This document shows positions 9,799 to 18,499 of a stretch of 64,000 nucleotides of DNA, one piece after another. The stretch covers positions 434,001 through 498,000 of the forward strand of contig JAUIFH010000003.1 in assembly GCA_030429495.1 (NCBI GenBank), given 5' to 3'. The position numbers were made by a program, and so were the translations under genes. The stretch comes from Alphaproteobacteria bacterium (GTDB lineage Bacteria; Pseudomonadota; Alphaproteobacteria; Rhodobacterales; Rhodobacteraceae). Under the pieces are notes generated by a model. It worked only from the letters and a program-made list of their open reading frames with translations, searched no databases and was not told the origin of the DNA. Position 1 is the first letter of the stretch; each line of letters starts with the position of its first letter.

Positions 9799-10431
9799 TC
9801 ATGCCTTGCTCTCATCTTCGCCGGTGCGGGCGGACAGGATCTCGTCGATGAGGCCCCAGTCCTTGGCTTCCTCAGGCGACATGAAATTGTCGCGCTCAAG
9901 CGCCGCCTCAACCTTCTTCACCGGCTGGCCGGTATGCTTGTGGTAGATCTCGTTCAGGCGATCCTTCAGCTTCTGCGTCTCCTGCGCGTGGATCATGATA
10001 TCCGTCGCCTGACCCTGATAGCCGCCCGACGGCTGGTGCACCATGACGCGGGAATTCGGCAGGCTGAAGCGCATGCCCTTCTCGCCCGCCGTCAGCAGTA
10101 GCGAACCCATCGAAGCCGCCTGCCCGATGACCAGCGTCGAGACCTTCGGCCGGATATATTGCATCGTGTCGTAGATCGACAGGCCGCTCGTCACGACCCC
10201 GCCGGGAGAGTTGATGTACATCGCGATTTCCTTCGACGGATTTTCCGCCTCGAGGAAGAGAAGCTGAGCGCAGATCAGCGTCGACATGCCGTCATGGACG
10301 GGACCGGAGAGGAAGATGATCCTCTCCTTCAGAAGCCGCGAGTAAATGTCGTAGGCCCGTTCCCCGCGCGAAGTCTGTTCGACCACCATCGGAACGAGGG
10401 TGTTCATGTAAATGTCCAATGGGTCTTTCAT
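9799..10431 (-). CDS. clpP: ATP-dependent Clp protease proteolytic subunit ClpP
   Basis: 210 residues. Catalytic triad is Ser107 (GQAASMGS), His132 (VMVHQPSGG) and Asp181 (ERDNFMS). The oxyanion glycines NSPGG are at about 74-78. ClpP forms the tetradecameric barrel that degrades substrates unfolded by ClpX or ClpA. Length is normal. It precedes clpX on the same strand, the usual order. Aat, the N-degron enzyme, is encoded 5 kb away, though that is probably coincidence. Confidence 0.98.
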   Translation of the reverse strand: MKDPLDIYMNTLVPMVVEQTSRGERAYDIYSRLLKERIIFLSGPVHDGMSTLICAQLLFLEAENPSKEIAMYINSPGGVVTSGLSIYDTMQYIRPKVSTLVIGQAASMGSLLLTAGEKGMRFSLPNSRVMVHQPSGGYQGQATDIMIHAQETQKLKDRLNEIYHKHTGQPVKKVEAALERDNFMSPEEAKDWGLIDEILSARTGEDESKA

Positions 10432-10488
10432 GCTCGTCCGCCTCTCGCTGTTCCCTGGGCCGATGCTTACGCACGGAACCTTGCCCGA

Positions 10489-10517
10489 GTCTTAGTGTCG
10501 CGTTCCGGGGGCTGCAA
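10489..10517 (-). promoter_or_regulatory. Candidate promoter for clpP
   Basis: Minus strand TTGCAG, 17-nt spacer, TAAGAC, about 60 bp upstream of the clpP ATG in the divergent gap with the amidase gene. Spacing is ideal, -10 is moderate. Confidence 0.35.
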
Positions 10518-10595
10518 GGGCCGGTGCGCGAAGCGGCGGTTGCGGCGACCCGGCGCCGCGCCTAACCTCCGCCCGATCAGGGAGCTGCGTAACGC

Positions 10596-12011
10596 ATGAC
10601 CGACGACCTCACCACTCTCTCCGCCACGGAGCTTTCTCGCCGGATCGCGCGCCGGGACGTGTCGGCGCGCGAGGTGATGGCGGCCCATCTCGACCGGATC
10701 GAAGAGATCAATCCAGGCATCAACGCCATCGTCTCGCTCCGCCCTGCCAGGGACCTTCTGGCAGAGGCTGACGCGGCCGACCGGTCGCCCCGGCGCGGCT
10801 GGCTGCACGGGATGCCGCTGGCGGTGAAGGACGTTGTCGCGACGAAGGGGCTTCGGACGACCTACGGTTCCCCCCTTCATGCCGATTTCGTGCCCGCGGC
10901 CGACGACCTCATCGCCGCGAGGATGCGTGCGGCCGGCGCGATCTTCATCGGCAAAACGAACACACCGGAATGGGGGCACGGATCGCACAGCTACAACCCC
11001 GTCCACGGCGTCACGCGCAACCCCTACGATCCGACCCGCAGCGCCGGCGGCTCCTCGGGCGGCGCTGCGGCGGCGCTTGCAGCGCGGCTGGTGCCGGTGG
11101 CCGACGGGTCCGACATGATGGGTTCGCTTCGCAATCCTGCGGCGTTCTGCAATGTCTACGGCTTTCGGCCGACCTGGGGATTGGTGCCGCCGGACGCCGA
11201 CGGCGATACATTTATCTCAACCCTTACGACCGACGGCCCGATGGGCCGCAGCCCGGAAGACATCGCCCATTTCCTCGAAATTCTCGCCGGTCCCAACCCC
11301 GAAGCCCCGTTCGGACGCGCGGCGGAACCCTATTCCGCGCTGCTCGGCATCAATCTTGAGGGCAAGCGCATCGGCTGGCTCGGCGACTGGGGCGGCGCCT
11401 ATCCGGTCGAGGACGGCATTCTTCCCCTCTGCCGCAATGCTGTGTCTGTCTTCGAGGACCTCGGCGCGCATGTCGAACCGGTGCCCGCGCCTTTCCCCGC
11501 CGACGCGTTATGGGAAAGCTGGACCGTTCTCCGCTCTGCCATAAACGCCCATTCCAAACGCGATCTGCTGGCGGACCCGGAAAAACGGGCCCTGACGAAA
11601 CCCGAAACGCTCTGGGAGATCGAAACCGGCCTGACCCGGACCGCCGAAGATGTCTTCCGCGCCAGCGATATCCGCTCGCGCTGGTATGCCACCGCCGCCC
11701 GGCTTCTCGACCGCTTCGACGCGCTCGCCCTGCCGTCGGCGCAGGTGTGGCCCTTCCCCGCCGACTGGACCTGGCCGCGCGAGGTGGCGGGACGACAGAT
11801 GGACAGCTATCATCGCTGGATGGAGATCGTCATTCCCGTCAGCCTGATCGGCCTGCCTTGCCTGTCCCTTCCCGCAGGCTTCGGGGCCGCCGGCCTGCCC
11901 ATGGGTGTGCAATTGTTCGGCCCCGCCGGCTCGGACGCAATGATCCTCGCCATGGGCCAGGCCTATCACGGCGCGGCTGGCTGGCCGGACCGCCGGCCTC
12001 CGCCCCGATGA
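10596..12011 (+). CDS. Amidase signature family hydrolase
   Basis: 471 residues. The Ser-cisSer-Lys triad is visible: Lys78 (LAVKD), the GGSSGG motif at 151-156, and the nucleophile Ser177 in GSDMMGSLRNPAA. These enzymes hydrolyse amides to acid and ammonia; the substrate cannot be told from sequence, and GatA is unlikely because no gatC/gatB lie nearby. Its stop overlaps the start of the ModE-type regulator by ATGA, so the two are translationally coupled, which ties an amidase to molybdate regulation for no obvious reason. Confidence 0.9.
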   Translation: MTDDLTTLSATELSRRIARRDVSAREVMAAHLDRIEEINPGINAIVSLRPARDLLAEADAADRSPRRGWLHGMPLAVKDVVATKGLRTTYGSPLHADFVPAADDLIAARMRAAGAIFIGKTNTPEWGHGSHSYNPVHGVTRNPYDPTRSAGGSSGGAAAALAARLVPVADGSDMMGSLRNPAAFCNVYGFRPTWGLVPPDADGDTFISTLTTDGPMGRSPEDIAHFLEILAGPNPEAPFGRAAEPYSALLGINLEGKRIGWLGDWGGAYPVEDGILPLCRNAVSVFEDLGAHVEPVPAPFPADALWESWTVLRSAINAHSKRDLLADPEKRALTKPETLWEIETGLTRTAEDVFRASDIRSRWYATAARLLDRFDALALPSAQVWPFPADWTWPREVAGRQMDSYHRWMEIVIPVSLIGLPCLSLPAGFGAAGLPMGVQLFGPAGSDAMILAMGQAYHGAAGWPDRRPPPR

Positions 12012-12382
12012 CCTCTTCCCGAAAGCCCGGCCTGCCACAGGCGAAACTTCGCGTCATGATGCCCGGAGGCGACTGGATCGGCCCCGGCAAGGCCGACCTG
12101 CTGGAAGGCATCGAGGCGACCGGCTCGATTTCCGCGGCGGGGAAGCGGATGAGGATGAGCTACAAGCGCGCCTGGGGGCTGGTAGAGACACTGAACCGGA
12201 TGTTCAGCGAACCGCTCGTCAGCGCCAGCCGCGGCGGCGCCGGCCATGGCGGCGCGGAACTGACCGCGACCGGGCGGGAGGTCCTGGCCCTGTACCGTCA
12301 GATGCAGCACCGGACCGAGAACGCACTTTCGCAGGAGATCGCGGCGCTTTCGCGGTTGACCGATATTCCCGCCGAGAAATAA
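12008..12382 (+). CDS. ModE-type winged-helix regulator lacking the molybdate-binding domain
   Basis: 124 residues. The pattern LLEGIEATGSISAAGKRMRMSYKRAWGLVETLN followed by GGAGHGGAELTATGREVLALYR is the N-terminal DNA-binding domain of ModE. Full-length ModE (about 260 residues) adds two molybdate-binding MOP repeats, which are absent, so this is the short form. The ATG overlaps the amidase stop. A ModE-type operator lies immediately downstream in front of modA, so it probably regulates modABC. Without MOP domains it needs a partner or another signal to sense molybdate. Confidence 0.88.
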   Translation: MTSSRKPGLPQAKLRVMMPGGDWIGPGKADLLEGIEATGSISAAGKRMRMSYKRAWGLVETLNRMFSEPLVSASRGGAGHGGAELTATGREVLALYRQMQHRTENALSQEIAALSRLTDIPAEK

Positions 12383-12385
12383 CGC

Positions 12386-12430
12386 TTGCGCGACGCAAGA
12401 ATTCACCGTTATCTCCGGTCGGACATAACG
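12386..12430 (+). promoter_or_regulatory. Mo box overlapping the modABC promoter
   Basis: CGTTAT, 12 nt, ATAACG (12407-12430) is a perfect dyad with the same half-sites and spacing I recall for the E. coli modA operator. A promoter with TTGCGC (12386-12391), 17 nt and TTATCT (12409-12414) has its -10 inside the box, which fits repression by ModE when molybdate is plentiful. Confidence 0.8.
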
Positions 12431-12440
12431 ACGGATCATC

Positions 12441-13175
12441 ATGCGCGCGCTCATTGCCCTCCTGCTTTGCCTCGTCATTCCGGCGGTCGCGCGTGCCGAA
12501 ATCGCGACCATCGCGGTCGCGACCAATTTCCGGCCGGCGGCCGAGGTGCTTGCAAAAGGGTTCCAGGCTGATACCGGCCATGAAATCCGGCTGGTTGCCG
12601 GAGCCACCGGAAAACTCGCCGCACAGATCGTCAACGGCGCGCCGTTCGACGCCTTCCTCTCGGCCGATGCCGAAACGCCTGAACGGCTCGCCTCGACCGG
12701 CCATGCGATCGCCGGCACACAGTTTACCTACGCGACCGGCACGCTTGTCCTGTGGTCGCCCGACGCCGCGCACGACCTGTCCGATCCGGCCGCGGCACTC
12801 TCCGCTGCGCGGCATGTCGCACTGGCCAATCCGAAGCTCGCTCCATATGGCAAGGCCGCCATGCAAGCCATTGAGAGAATTGGTCTTATAGACATGATAG
12901 AAAGCCGAATCGTGATGGGTGAGAATGTGGGCCAGGCCCATGCCCTGACAGCCACCGGGGCGGCCGAACTGGGCTTTGTCGCAGCCTCGGCCGTGACCGA
13001 CGGAACCGGCGCGCGCTGGACGGTTCCGCCCGACTATCACGACCCGATCCGGCAGGACGCAGTTCTCCTCGACCACGGGCGCGAGAATCCCGCTGCCCGG
13101 GCTTTCCTCGCCTATCTCGGAACCGACGCCGCCCACGCGGTGATCCGCGGCTTCGGCTACCGGACCGGGTCATGA
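12441..13175 (+). CDS. modA: Molybdate ABC transporter, substrate-binding protein
   Basis: 244 residues with a signal peptide ending near ARAEIATIAVATNF. The opening strand VATNFRPAAEVLAKGF and FDAFLSADAETPERL are ModA signatures; the oxyanion is held by backbone and hydroxyl contacts in this family. It delivers molybdate in the periplasm to ModBC. Start is the first ATG after the Mo box. modB overlaps its stop by ATGA. Confidence 0.95.
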   Translation: MRALIALLLCLVIPAVARAEIATIAVATNFRPAAEVLAKGFQADTGHEIRLVAGATGKLAAQIVNGAPFDAFLSADAETPERLASTGHAIAGTQFTYATGTLVLWSPDAAHDLSDPAAALSAARHVALANPKLAPYGKAAMQAIERIGLIDMIESRIVMGENVGQAHALTATGAAELGFVAASAVTDGTGARWTVPPDYHDPIRQDAVLLDHGRENPAARAFLAYLGTDAAHAVIRGFGYRTGS

Positions 13176-13849
13176 CTGCTGCGGACCTCGCCCCGCTCTG
13201 GCTCACCCTCCGGCTCGCGGCGCTGGTGACGCTGCTCCTGCTCGTGCTTGGCACTCCGCTCGCCTGGTGGCTGGCGCGGACGTGCTCGCGCATCGCCCCG
13301 GCGGTCGAGGCGGTGACCGCCCTGCCGCTGGTCCTGCCGCCAACGGTGCTCGGCTTCTACCTGCTCGTCGCGCTCAACCCCGACGCACCGCTCGGCCGGT
13401 TCTGGTTCGACCTCACGGGCACCACCCTGACTTTCTCATTCGCGGGCCTCGTGATCGCGTCGCTCTTTTATTCGCTTCCCTTCACCGTCCAGCCGCTCCA
13501 GGCCGCATTCACGACGCTTGGCCGCGCCCCCATGGAGGCAGCGGCGAGCCTCGGCGCGCGCCCGCTCGACGCGTTTCTGACCGTTGCCGTGCCGCTATCG
13601 TTGCGGGGCTATCTCACGGCGGCGGTCCTGACCTTCGCTCATACGCTCGGCGAATTCGGCGTGGTCCTCATGGTCGGCGGCAACATCCCCAGCGAAACCC
13701 GCGTGATCTCCATCGCGATATACGAGAAGGTCGAAACGCTCGACTACGCCTCCGCCCACGCGATGTCGGCGCTCCTGCTCGGGCTGTCTTTCGCGATCCT
13801 GCTCGTTCTCTACATGGTGAACGGGCGCCGCCCAGAGGCCCCCCTGTGA
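13172..13849 (+). CDS. modB: Molybdate ABC transporter, permease
   Basis: 225 residues, several hydrophobic segments, and the EAA-type coupling motif EAAASLGARPLDAFLTVAVPLSLRG that docks on ModC. LPLVLPPTVLGFYLL is typical of ModB. Coupled to modA (ATGA) and to modC (GTGA). Confidence 0.95.
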   Translation: MTAADLAPLWLTLRLAALVTLLLLVLGTPLAWWLARTCSRIAPAVEAVTALPLVLPPTVLGFYLLVALNPDAPLGRFWFDLTGTTLTFSFAGLVIASLFYSLPFTVQPLQAAFTTLGRAPMEAAASLGARPLDAFLTVAVPLSLRGYLTAAVLTFAHTLGEFGVVLMVGGNIPSETRVISIAIYEKVETLDYASAHAMSALLLGLSFAILLVLYMVNGRRPEAPL

Positions 13850-14907
13850 CCGGGCTTGACCTCGACATACGGCTGCAAAAACCCGGTTTCGACCTTGATA
13901 TCCGGCGCAGCCTGCCGCTGACTGGACTGACCGCGATCTTCGGGCCAAGCGGCGCAGGCAAGAGCACGCTGCTCCGCATCATTGCCGGCTTTGAACGCGC
14001 GTCGGGGTGCATCTCGTTCGCCGGTGAGGTCTGGCAGGACGGGCGCCGCTTCGTCCCACCGCACAGGCGGCGCGTCGCCACCGTGTTCCAGCAGCCGCGT
14101 CTGTTCGACCACCTCGATGTCGCTGGCAATCTCGCCTATGCCGCGCGCCGTGCCGGCCAGTCCGGTACGATGGCCGACATGATCGAACGCTTCGCGCTCG
14201 GCCCGCTCCTGCGGCGCCGTACGGCAACGCTTTCGGGCGGAGAGGCGCAGCGCGTGGCGCTTGCCCGCGCGCTCCTGACCGCGCCGCGACTCATCCTGAT
14301 GGATGAGCCGGTCGCTGCCGTCGATCTTGGGCGGCGCGACGAAATCCTGCCGCTGGTCGAGGCCCTGCGCGACGAGGCGCGCATTCCCGTCCTCTATGTC
14401 AGCCATTCCCTGACCGAGGTTGCACGACTCTCGACGCAGGTCCTGACGCTCGCCGCTGGAAAGGCGACGGCGCTAGGGCCTTCGGACGAGATCCTGGCGA
14501 CAATCACGGCCACGCCCGCGCTCTCGGGGGAGGAGGCCGGCAGCCTCCTGCCCGCCCGGGTGCACGGCCCGGCCGGCGACGGCCTGACAGAGCTCCACTT
14601 TCCCGGCGGCACGATCCTTACCCCCGACCGGCCCGGCCCGCCCGGAACAGAAGTCCGGCTGTTCGTCCGGGCACGCGACGTGATGATCGCCCTTGCCCCG
14701 CCCGAAGGGTTGTCCGCGCTCAACATCCTGCCCGCCACGGTGAGCAGCATGCAACCCGCGGGCCCCGCCGCCGTCAATGTCGTCCTGTCATGCGGAGGCG
14801 TGGCGATTTCGGCCCGCATCACGGCGCGTTCAGCCCGGGTTCTGGCGCTCGCACCCGGTTCCACCTGCTACGCAATCCTTAAATCGGTGGCACTGGCACG
14901 CGACTGA
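13846..14907 (+). CDS. modC: Molybdate ABC transporter, ATP-binding protein
   Basis: 353 residues from GTG, which overlaps the modB stop (GTGA); the open frame upstream lies within modB. Walker A GPSGAGKST is near residue 33, the signature LSGGEAQRVALARAL near 128, and Walker B LILMDEPVAAVD near 150. A C-terminal extension of about 120 residues carries the MOP-like domain, as usual for ModC. This molybdate-sensing domain could partly compensate for the missing MOP domains of the regulator. Confidence 0.95.
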   Translation: MTGLDLDIRLQKPGFDLDIRRSLPLTGLTAIFGPSGAGKSTLLRIIAGFERASGCISFAGEVWQDGRRFVPPHRRRVATVFQQPRLFDHLDVAGNLAYAARRAGQSGTMADMIERFALGPLLRRRTATLSGGEAQRVALARALLTAPRLILMDEPVAAVDLGRRDEILPLVEALRDEARIPVLYVSHSLTEVARLSTQVLTLAAGKATALGPSDEILATITATPALSGEEAGSLLPARVHGPAGDGLTELHFPGGTILTPDRPGPPGTEVRLFVRARDVMIALAPPEGLSALNILPATVSSMQPAGPAAVNVVLSCGGVAISARITARSARVLALAPGSTCYAILKSVALARD

Positions 14908-14952
14908 ACCGACCGAACTACGCGGGCTGCCTTCGTCTCCCGCCCGGCCATC

Positions 14953-15036
14953 GCGTTTCGGGTTCGCGCCGCATCGGAACCCGCATCTTTTCGTTCGAAT
15001 TCTGGTAGTTGCCGTTTCAAACGAAATCCGAAACGC
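14953..15036 (+). repeat. Palindromic dispersed repeat, copy A (84 bp)
   Basis: Begins GCGTTTCGG and ends CCGAAACGC (9-bp perfect terminal inverted repeat), with a nested inner dyad of TTTCGTT-type arms. About 80% identical, with one single-base gap, to copy B at 54310-54394, in the same orientation. It fills the gap between modC and the CbiX-like gene and ends 15 bp before that start codon. No target duplication was seen. Confidence 0.8.
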
Positions 15037-15051
15037 TATAGGATCGGCATC

Positions 15052-15747
15052 ATGTCCCGTTCCGCTCTCATCATCGCCCATGGCCAACCCTCCGCCCCCG
15101 CGCCAGCCGAGGCAGAGATGGCGGACCTCGCCCAAGCCGTTGCACGGCATCTGCCCGGTTGGCAGGTTGGCGCCGCGACGCTCGCGGCACCGGGGACTCT
15201 TAAAGACGCGCTGCAGAGTCTTGATAATCCACTTGTTTTTCCCTTCTTCATGGCCGATGGATGGTTCATCCGAAGCCTGCTTCCGAAACGGCTGTCGGAG
15301 GCCGGTGCCGATCACCTTCACACCCTTCGGCCGTTCGGCCTGATGCCGGAAACGCAGGACCTGATCGTCCGGCTCGCCCGCGACGCCGTCCGCGATGCCG
15401 GCTGGGACGAGCTCGAAGCGACGCTGATCCTCGCCGCGCACGGATCGGGCCGCAGCCGCTTCCCCGCCGAAGCCGCCCGGATGACAGAGGCGGCGGTCGC
15501 CGCAAGGACCGCGTTTGCAGACGTCCGCACGGGGTTCATCGAGGAGCCGCCACTGCTTGCTGACACGCTGCGCGGGGCGGGTCCAGCCGCGCTGTGCCTG
15601 CCGCTTTTCGTCGCGCGGTGGGGGCATGTGGCGCAGGACATTCCCCACGCGGCGAAAGAGGCCGGATTTGCGGGCCGGCTGCTTGATCCGGTCGGCGTCC
15701 ATCACGACGTCCCAAAGATCATCGCGCACGCGCTTGCCGCAGCCTGA
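15052..15747 (+). CDS. CbiX/SirB-family chelatase-like protein
   Basis: 231 residues with two CbiX-type halves: SALIIAHGQPSA at the N-terminus and LEATLILAAHGSGRSR near 124, each with the AHG metal-binding His of class II chelatases. Such enzymes insert cobalt or ferrous iron into sirohydrochlorin. No other cobalamin or siroheme genes are in the window, so the substrate is open. The 84-bp palindrome directly upstream covers the promoter area. Confidence 0.8.
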   Translation: MSRSALIIAHGQPSAPAPAEAEMADLAQAVARHLPGWQVGAATLAAPGTLKDALQSLDNPLVFPFFMADGWFIRSLLPKRLSEAGADHLHTLRPFGLMPETQDLIVRLARDAVRDAGWDELEATLILAAHGSGRSRFPAEAARMTEAAVAARTAFADVRTGFIEEPPLLADTLRGAGPAALCLPLFVARWGHVAQDIPHAAKEAGFAGRLLDPVGVHHDVPKIIAHALAAA

Positions 15748-15788
15748 TCGCAACGGAGCTTGGCGGTTCGGAATTGCGTGATAGACAA

Positions 15789-15808
15789 ATGTAACAGTTT
15801 TATGACAA
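15789..15808 (-). promoter_or_regulatory. Pho-box-like direct repeat upstream of the Na/Pi cotransporter
   Basis: On the minus strand TTGTCAT, AAAA, CTGTTAC: two 7-bp half-sites with 11-bp periodicity, close to the PhoB consensus CTGTCAT-N4-CTGTCAC. It lies about 45-60 bp upstream of the cotransporter start. Its orientation is opposite to the gene, which is unusual. Confidence 0.6.
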
Positions 15809-15850
15809 TTCTGAAAAGAACGCGACTCACGATGACAACAGGAAACTTTC

Positions 15851-17515
15851 TTGCCAGAATCCTCCCCTCTCGTCTTTTTCCTGAATGTTGCGGGTGCTGC
15901 AGCACTTCTTATATGGGCGGTGCGGCTGGTCCGTACCGGCGTTGAACGGGGCTGGTCGGTTCCACTGCGCCGCCTGTTGCGGCGTGGCGCGGACAAACGT
16001 CTTCTGGCAGCGCTGTCCGGCACTGGCGCGGCGATCGTCCTGCAAAGCTCGACGGCGGTCGCGATCCTCACAGCGAACTTCGTCGCCGCCGGTACGCTCG
16101 CGGCAGGCGCAGGCCTTGCGATCCTGCTTGGCGCCGATCTCGGCTCTGCCATCGTCGCACAGATCCTGCTGACGCGGGTCGACTGGCTGATCCCGGTTCT
16201 CTTGCTCGTCGGCGTCGGCCTTTTCCTGAAATCGGGCACGCGTGACTTCCGCATGGCGGGACGGGTGCTGATCGGTCTCGCGCTGATTTTCGTATCGCTC
16301 TCGATGATCCGGAACGCGACGGAGCCGCTGCGCGATAGCGCGGGTCTTGTATCGGCCATGCAGTATCTCGGCGGCGACCCGGTCACGGCCTTCGTCATCG
16401 GCGCGCTGTTCGCCTGGGCCGTGCACAGCTCCGTCGCCGCGGTGCTGCTCTTCGTCACCCTGTCCGCGCAGGGCGTGCTGCCGGTTACGGCGGGCGTGGC
16501 GATGGTTCTCGGCGCGAATCTGGGCGGCGCGATCATCGCCTATGTGCTCACGCTCGGCTCCGAGATCGAGGCGCGGCGGATGATCGCCGCGAACCTCGCG
16601 CTTCGGGGCGGAGGCGCGGCGCTCGCACTGCTCGCCCTGACACTTCTTGCGCCGCCGCTCGATGCGCTGGGGGCGACTCCGGCGCGGCAGGTCATCAACC
16701 TGCATCTCGCCTTCAACCTCGCGCTCCTGCTCGTCGCGCTGCCGCTGACCGGACCCGTTCTGCGGCTCGTCGGCAGATGGATCGCGCCACCGCCCGAAAC
16801 CGCGAACCTCACCCGGATCAGTGCGCTTGACCCGACGGCGCTGTCACAACCGGACCGCGCCCTCGCCTGCGCCACGCGCGAGATCCTGCAGATGGGCGAA
16901 GGTGTGGAGGCGATGCTGCGCTCGGTCGTCGGCCTCTATTCGGCGTGGGACGAACCCACCGCCACGGCGATCCGCGCCAAGGAGACCGACATCGACCGGA
17001 TGCACATCGCGACCAAACTCTACCTCGCAAAGTTGCACCGCGCCTCGAACGACGAGGATGTCGTGCGCCGCAGCCTCGAACTGGCGGACATGGCGGTCAA
17101 TCTCGAAAGCGCGGGCAACACGATAGCCGACTCGATGCTCAGCCTCGCGCGGCGGCTCGACCAAAGCGGGACGAGTTTCTCGGAGACCGGCCTGGGCGAG
17201 ATTCGCGATTTCCACGACCGTATCCTGTCGAACGCGCAGGCCGGCCTGAACGTGCTGATGACGCTCAACCCAGACGCCGCGCGCGCGCTGGTCGAAGAGA
17301 AGGATTATGTCCGCGATATCGAGCAGCGCCTGCAACGGTCCCACCTGGACCGGCTGAAACAGGGGCTCACCGAAAGCATCGACACGTCGAACATCCACCA
17401 GGAAACGCTGCGGGCGCTGAAGCAGATCAACTCGGCCTTCACCATGATCGCCTACCCGATCCTGTCCGAGACGGGCGACCTTCTGGCAAGCCGGCTGAAC
17501 CGGAAAGGCGGCTGA
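15851..17515 (+). CDS. Na/Pi cotransporter family protein with PhoU-like C-terminus
   Basis: 554 residues. The N-terminal 310 residues are hydrophobic with two inverted NptA/PNaS repeats, each with a Q/S-S-S-T or HSS motif (IVLQSSTAVAIL near 62, WAVHSSVAAVLLF near 188). The C-terminal 220 residues are helical with PhoU-like acidic motifs (KETDIDRMH). It likely imports phosphate with sodium. The start is TTG, with AGGA seven bases upstream, and no in-frame ATG nearby fits. A Pho-box-like site lies upstream, and phoD is elsewhere in the window. Convergent with the next gene, one base between stops. Confidence 0.88.
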   Translation: MPESSPLVFFLNVAGAAALLIWAVRLVRTGVERGWSVPLRRLLRRGADKRLLAALSGTGAAIVLQSSTAVAILTANFVAAGTLAAGAGLAILLGADLGSAIVAQILLTRVDWLIPVLLLVGVGLFLKSGTRDFRMAGRVLIGLALIFVSLSMIRNATEPLRDSAGLVSAMQYLGGDPVTAFVIGALFAWAVHSSVAAVLLFVTLSAQGVLPVTAGVAMVLGANLGGAIIAYVLTLGSEIEARRMIAANLALRGGGAALALLALTLLAPPLDALGATPARQVINLHLAFNLALLLVALPLTGPVLRLVGRWIAPPPETANLTRISALDPTALSQPDRALACATREILQMGEGVEAMLRSVVGLYSAWDEPTATAIRAKETDIDRMHIATKLYLAKLHRASNDEDVVRRSLELADMAVNLESAGNTIADSMLSLARRLDQSGTSFSETGLGEIRDFHDRILSNAQAGLNVLMTLNPDAARALVEEKDYVRDIEQRLQRSHLDRLKQGLTESIDTSNIHQETLRALKQINSAFTMIAYPILSETGDLLASRLNRKGG

Positions 17516-17516
17516 T

Positions 17517-18422
17517 CTATCCCCGCACGGCGGCAAGGTGGCGCGCGAAATCCGGCTCGGCCATCAGCGCCTTGCACCGCGCGAAGCGTCCGTCGGCATA
17601 GGCCCGGAAATCGTCCGCCGGATTGCCGCTGGCAAGCTGGATCAAACCCCAGAGCGTCCAGAGCAGATCGCACATCGCCTTGTAGATCACCATCCGTCCC
17701 CGATCGCGGGGCGTGGCCTCGCCGCCGAAATAGGCGCGCAGCATTTCTTCGTCCTGGCCCGTGTCAAACCCGCCTTCGACCGACAGATCGCCAAGATCCC
17801 ACATCGGGTCGTTCATGCCGGAATATTCCCAGTCGACGATCCACATGCGCTGTCCGGTATCGAGGAAGTTCTCGCAGAGCGGATCGCAATGGCAGGGCGA
17901 GAGCGGCAGCGGGTGCGCGTCCAGCGCCGCGCGCACCGCGCCGGCCTCCGCCACGACATCGTGGTAGCCCTCCGGCAGCGTGACGTCCTTCGTGGAAAGG
18001 ATACCGAGATAGTCGTCGATCATCGCGAAAAGCTCGAAGCGGAACGGAAAGACCGCGCCGGAGGCATGAAGCCGCCGGAAGGCCGCCCCGGCGCGGGCCG
18101 GGGCCCCGGCCCGGTCGCGGAAGTTTTCCGGGCTCATCGTCGCGGCACCGTCGATGAAGCGGGTCACCATGATCCCGGTCGCCGGATCGACATGGACGAC
18201 CTCTGGGCTGACACCCGCGCGCGCGGCCTCTTCCGCCGCCACCGCCTCGTTCCGCCGGTCGATATATTCCTCGGTTCCCTTGCCCGGGATGCGCAGGCAG
18301 AAATCGCCCACCCGATAGACCCTGTTGGTCAGCCCGCCCAACCGTTGCGGCGCCACGCCCGTGCCTGCGAGGGCCGGGATGCCCGCGATCACCTCAGCCA
18401 GTTGCGCATCTTGCGCCGTCAT
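17517..18422 (-). CDS. Choline kinase/aminoglycoside phosphotransferase-family kinase
   Basis: 301 residues with the APH fold catalytic loop CHCDPLCENF (His178, Asp180, Asn185) and the metal-binding IVDWEYSG (Asp197). WEYSGMNDPMWDLGDLSVE is typical of the LicA-like choline kinase branch. It probably phosphorylates choline, ethanolamine or a related alcohol. It resembles a second kinase at 21613-22500. It lies alone on this strand, divergent from a methyltransferase. Confidence 0.82.
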   Translation of the reverse strand: MTAQDAQLAEVIAGIPALAGTGVAPQRLGGLTNRVYRVGDFCLRIPGKGTEEYIDRRNEAVAAEEAARAGVSPEVVHVDPATGIMVTRFIDGAATMSPENFRDRAGAPARAGAAFRRLHASGAVFPFRFELFAMIDDYLGILSTKDVTLPEGYHDVVAEAGAVRAALDAHPLPLSPCHCDPLCENFLDTGQRMWIVDWEYSGMNDPMWDLGDLSVEGGFDTGQDEEMLRAYFGGEATPRDRGRMVIYKAMCDLLWTLWGLIQLASGNPADDFRAYADGRFARCKALMAEPDFARHLAAVRG

Positions 18423-18499
18423 GCTTTCCCCCGCCTTGCCAAGCCTTCCAAAAGCTTACACATTTCGCCCGGCAAGGCTACCGGCGTCAGGGGGGCGGC

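Noticed and set aside
12385-12399. CTTGCG/CGCAAG hairpin after the ModE-type gene
   Set aside because: Only 6 bp with a 3-nt loop and no T-tract; it overlaps the -35 of the modA promoter, so not called a terminator.
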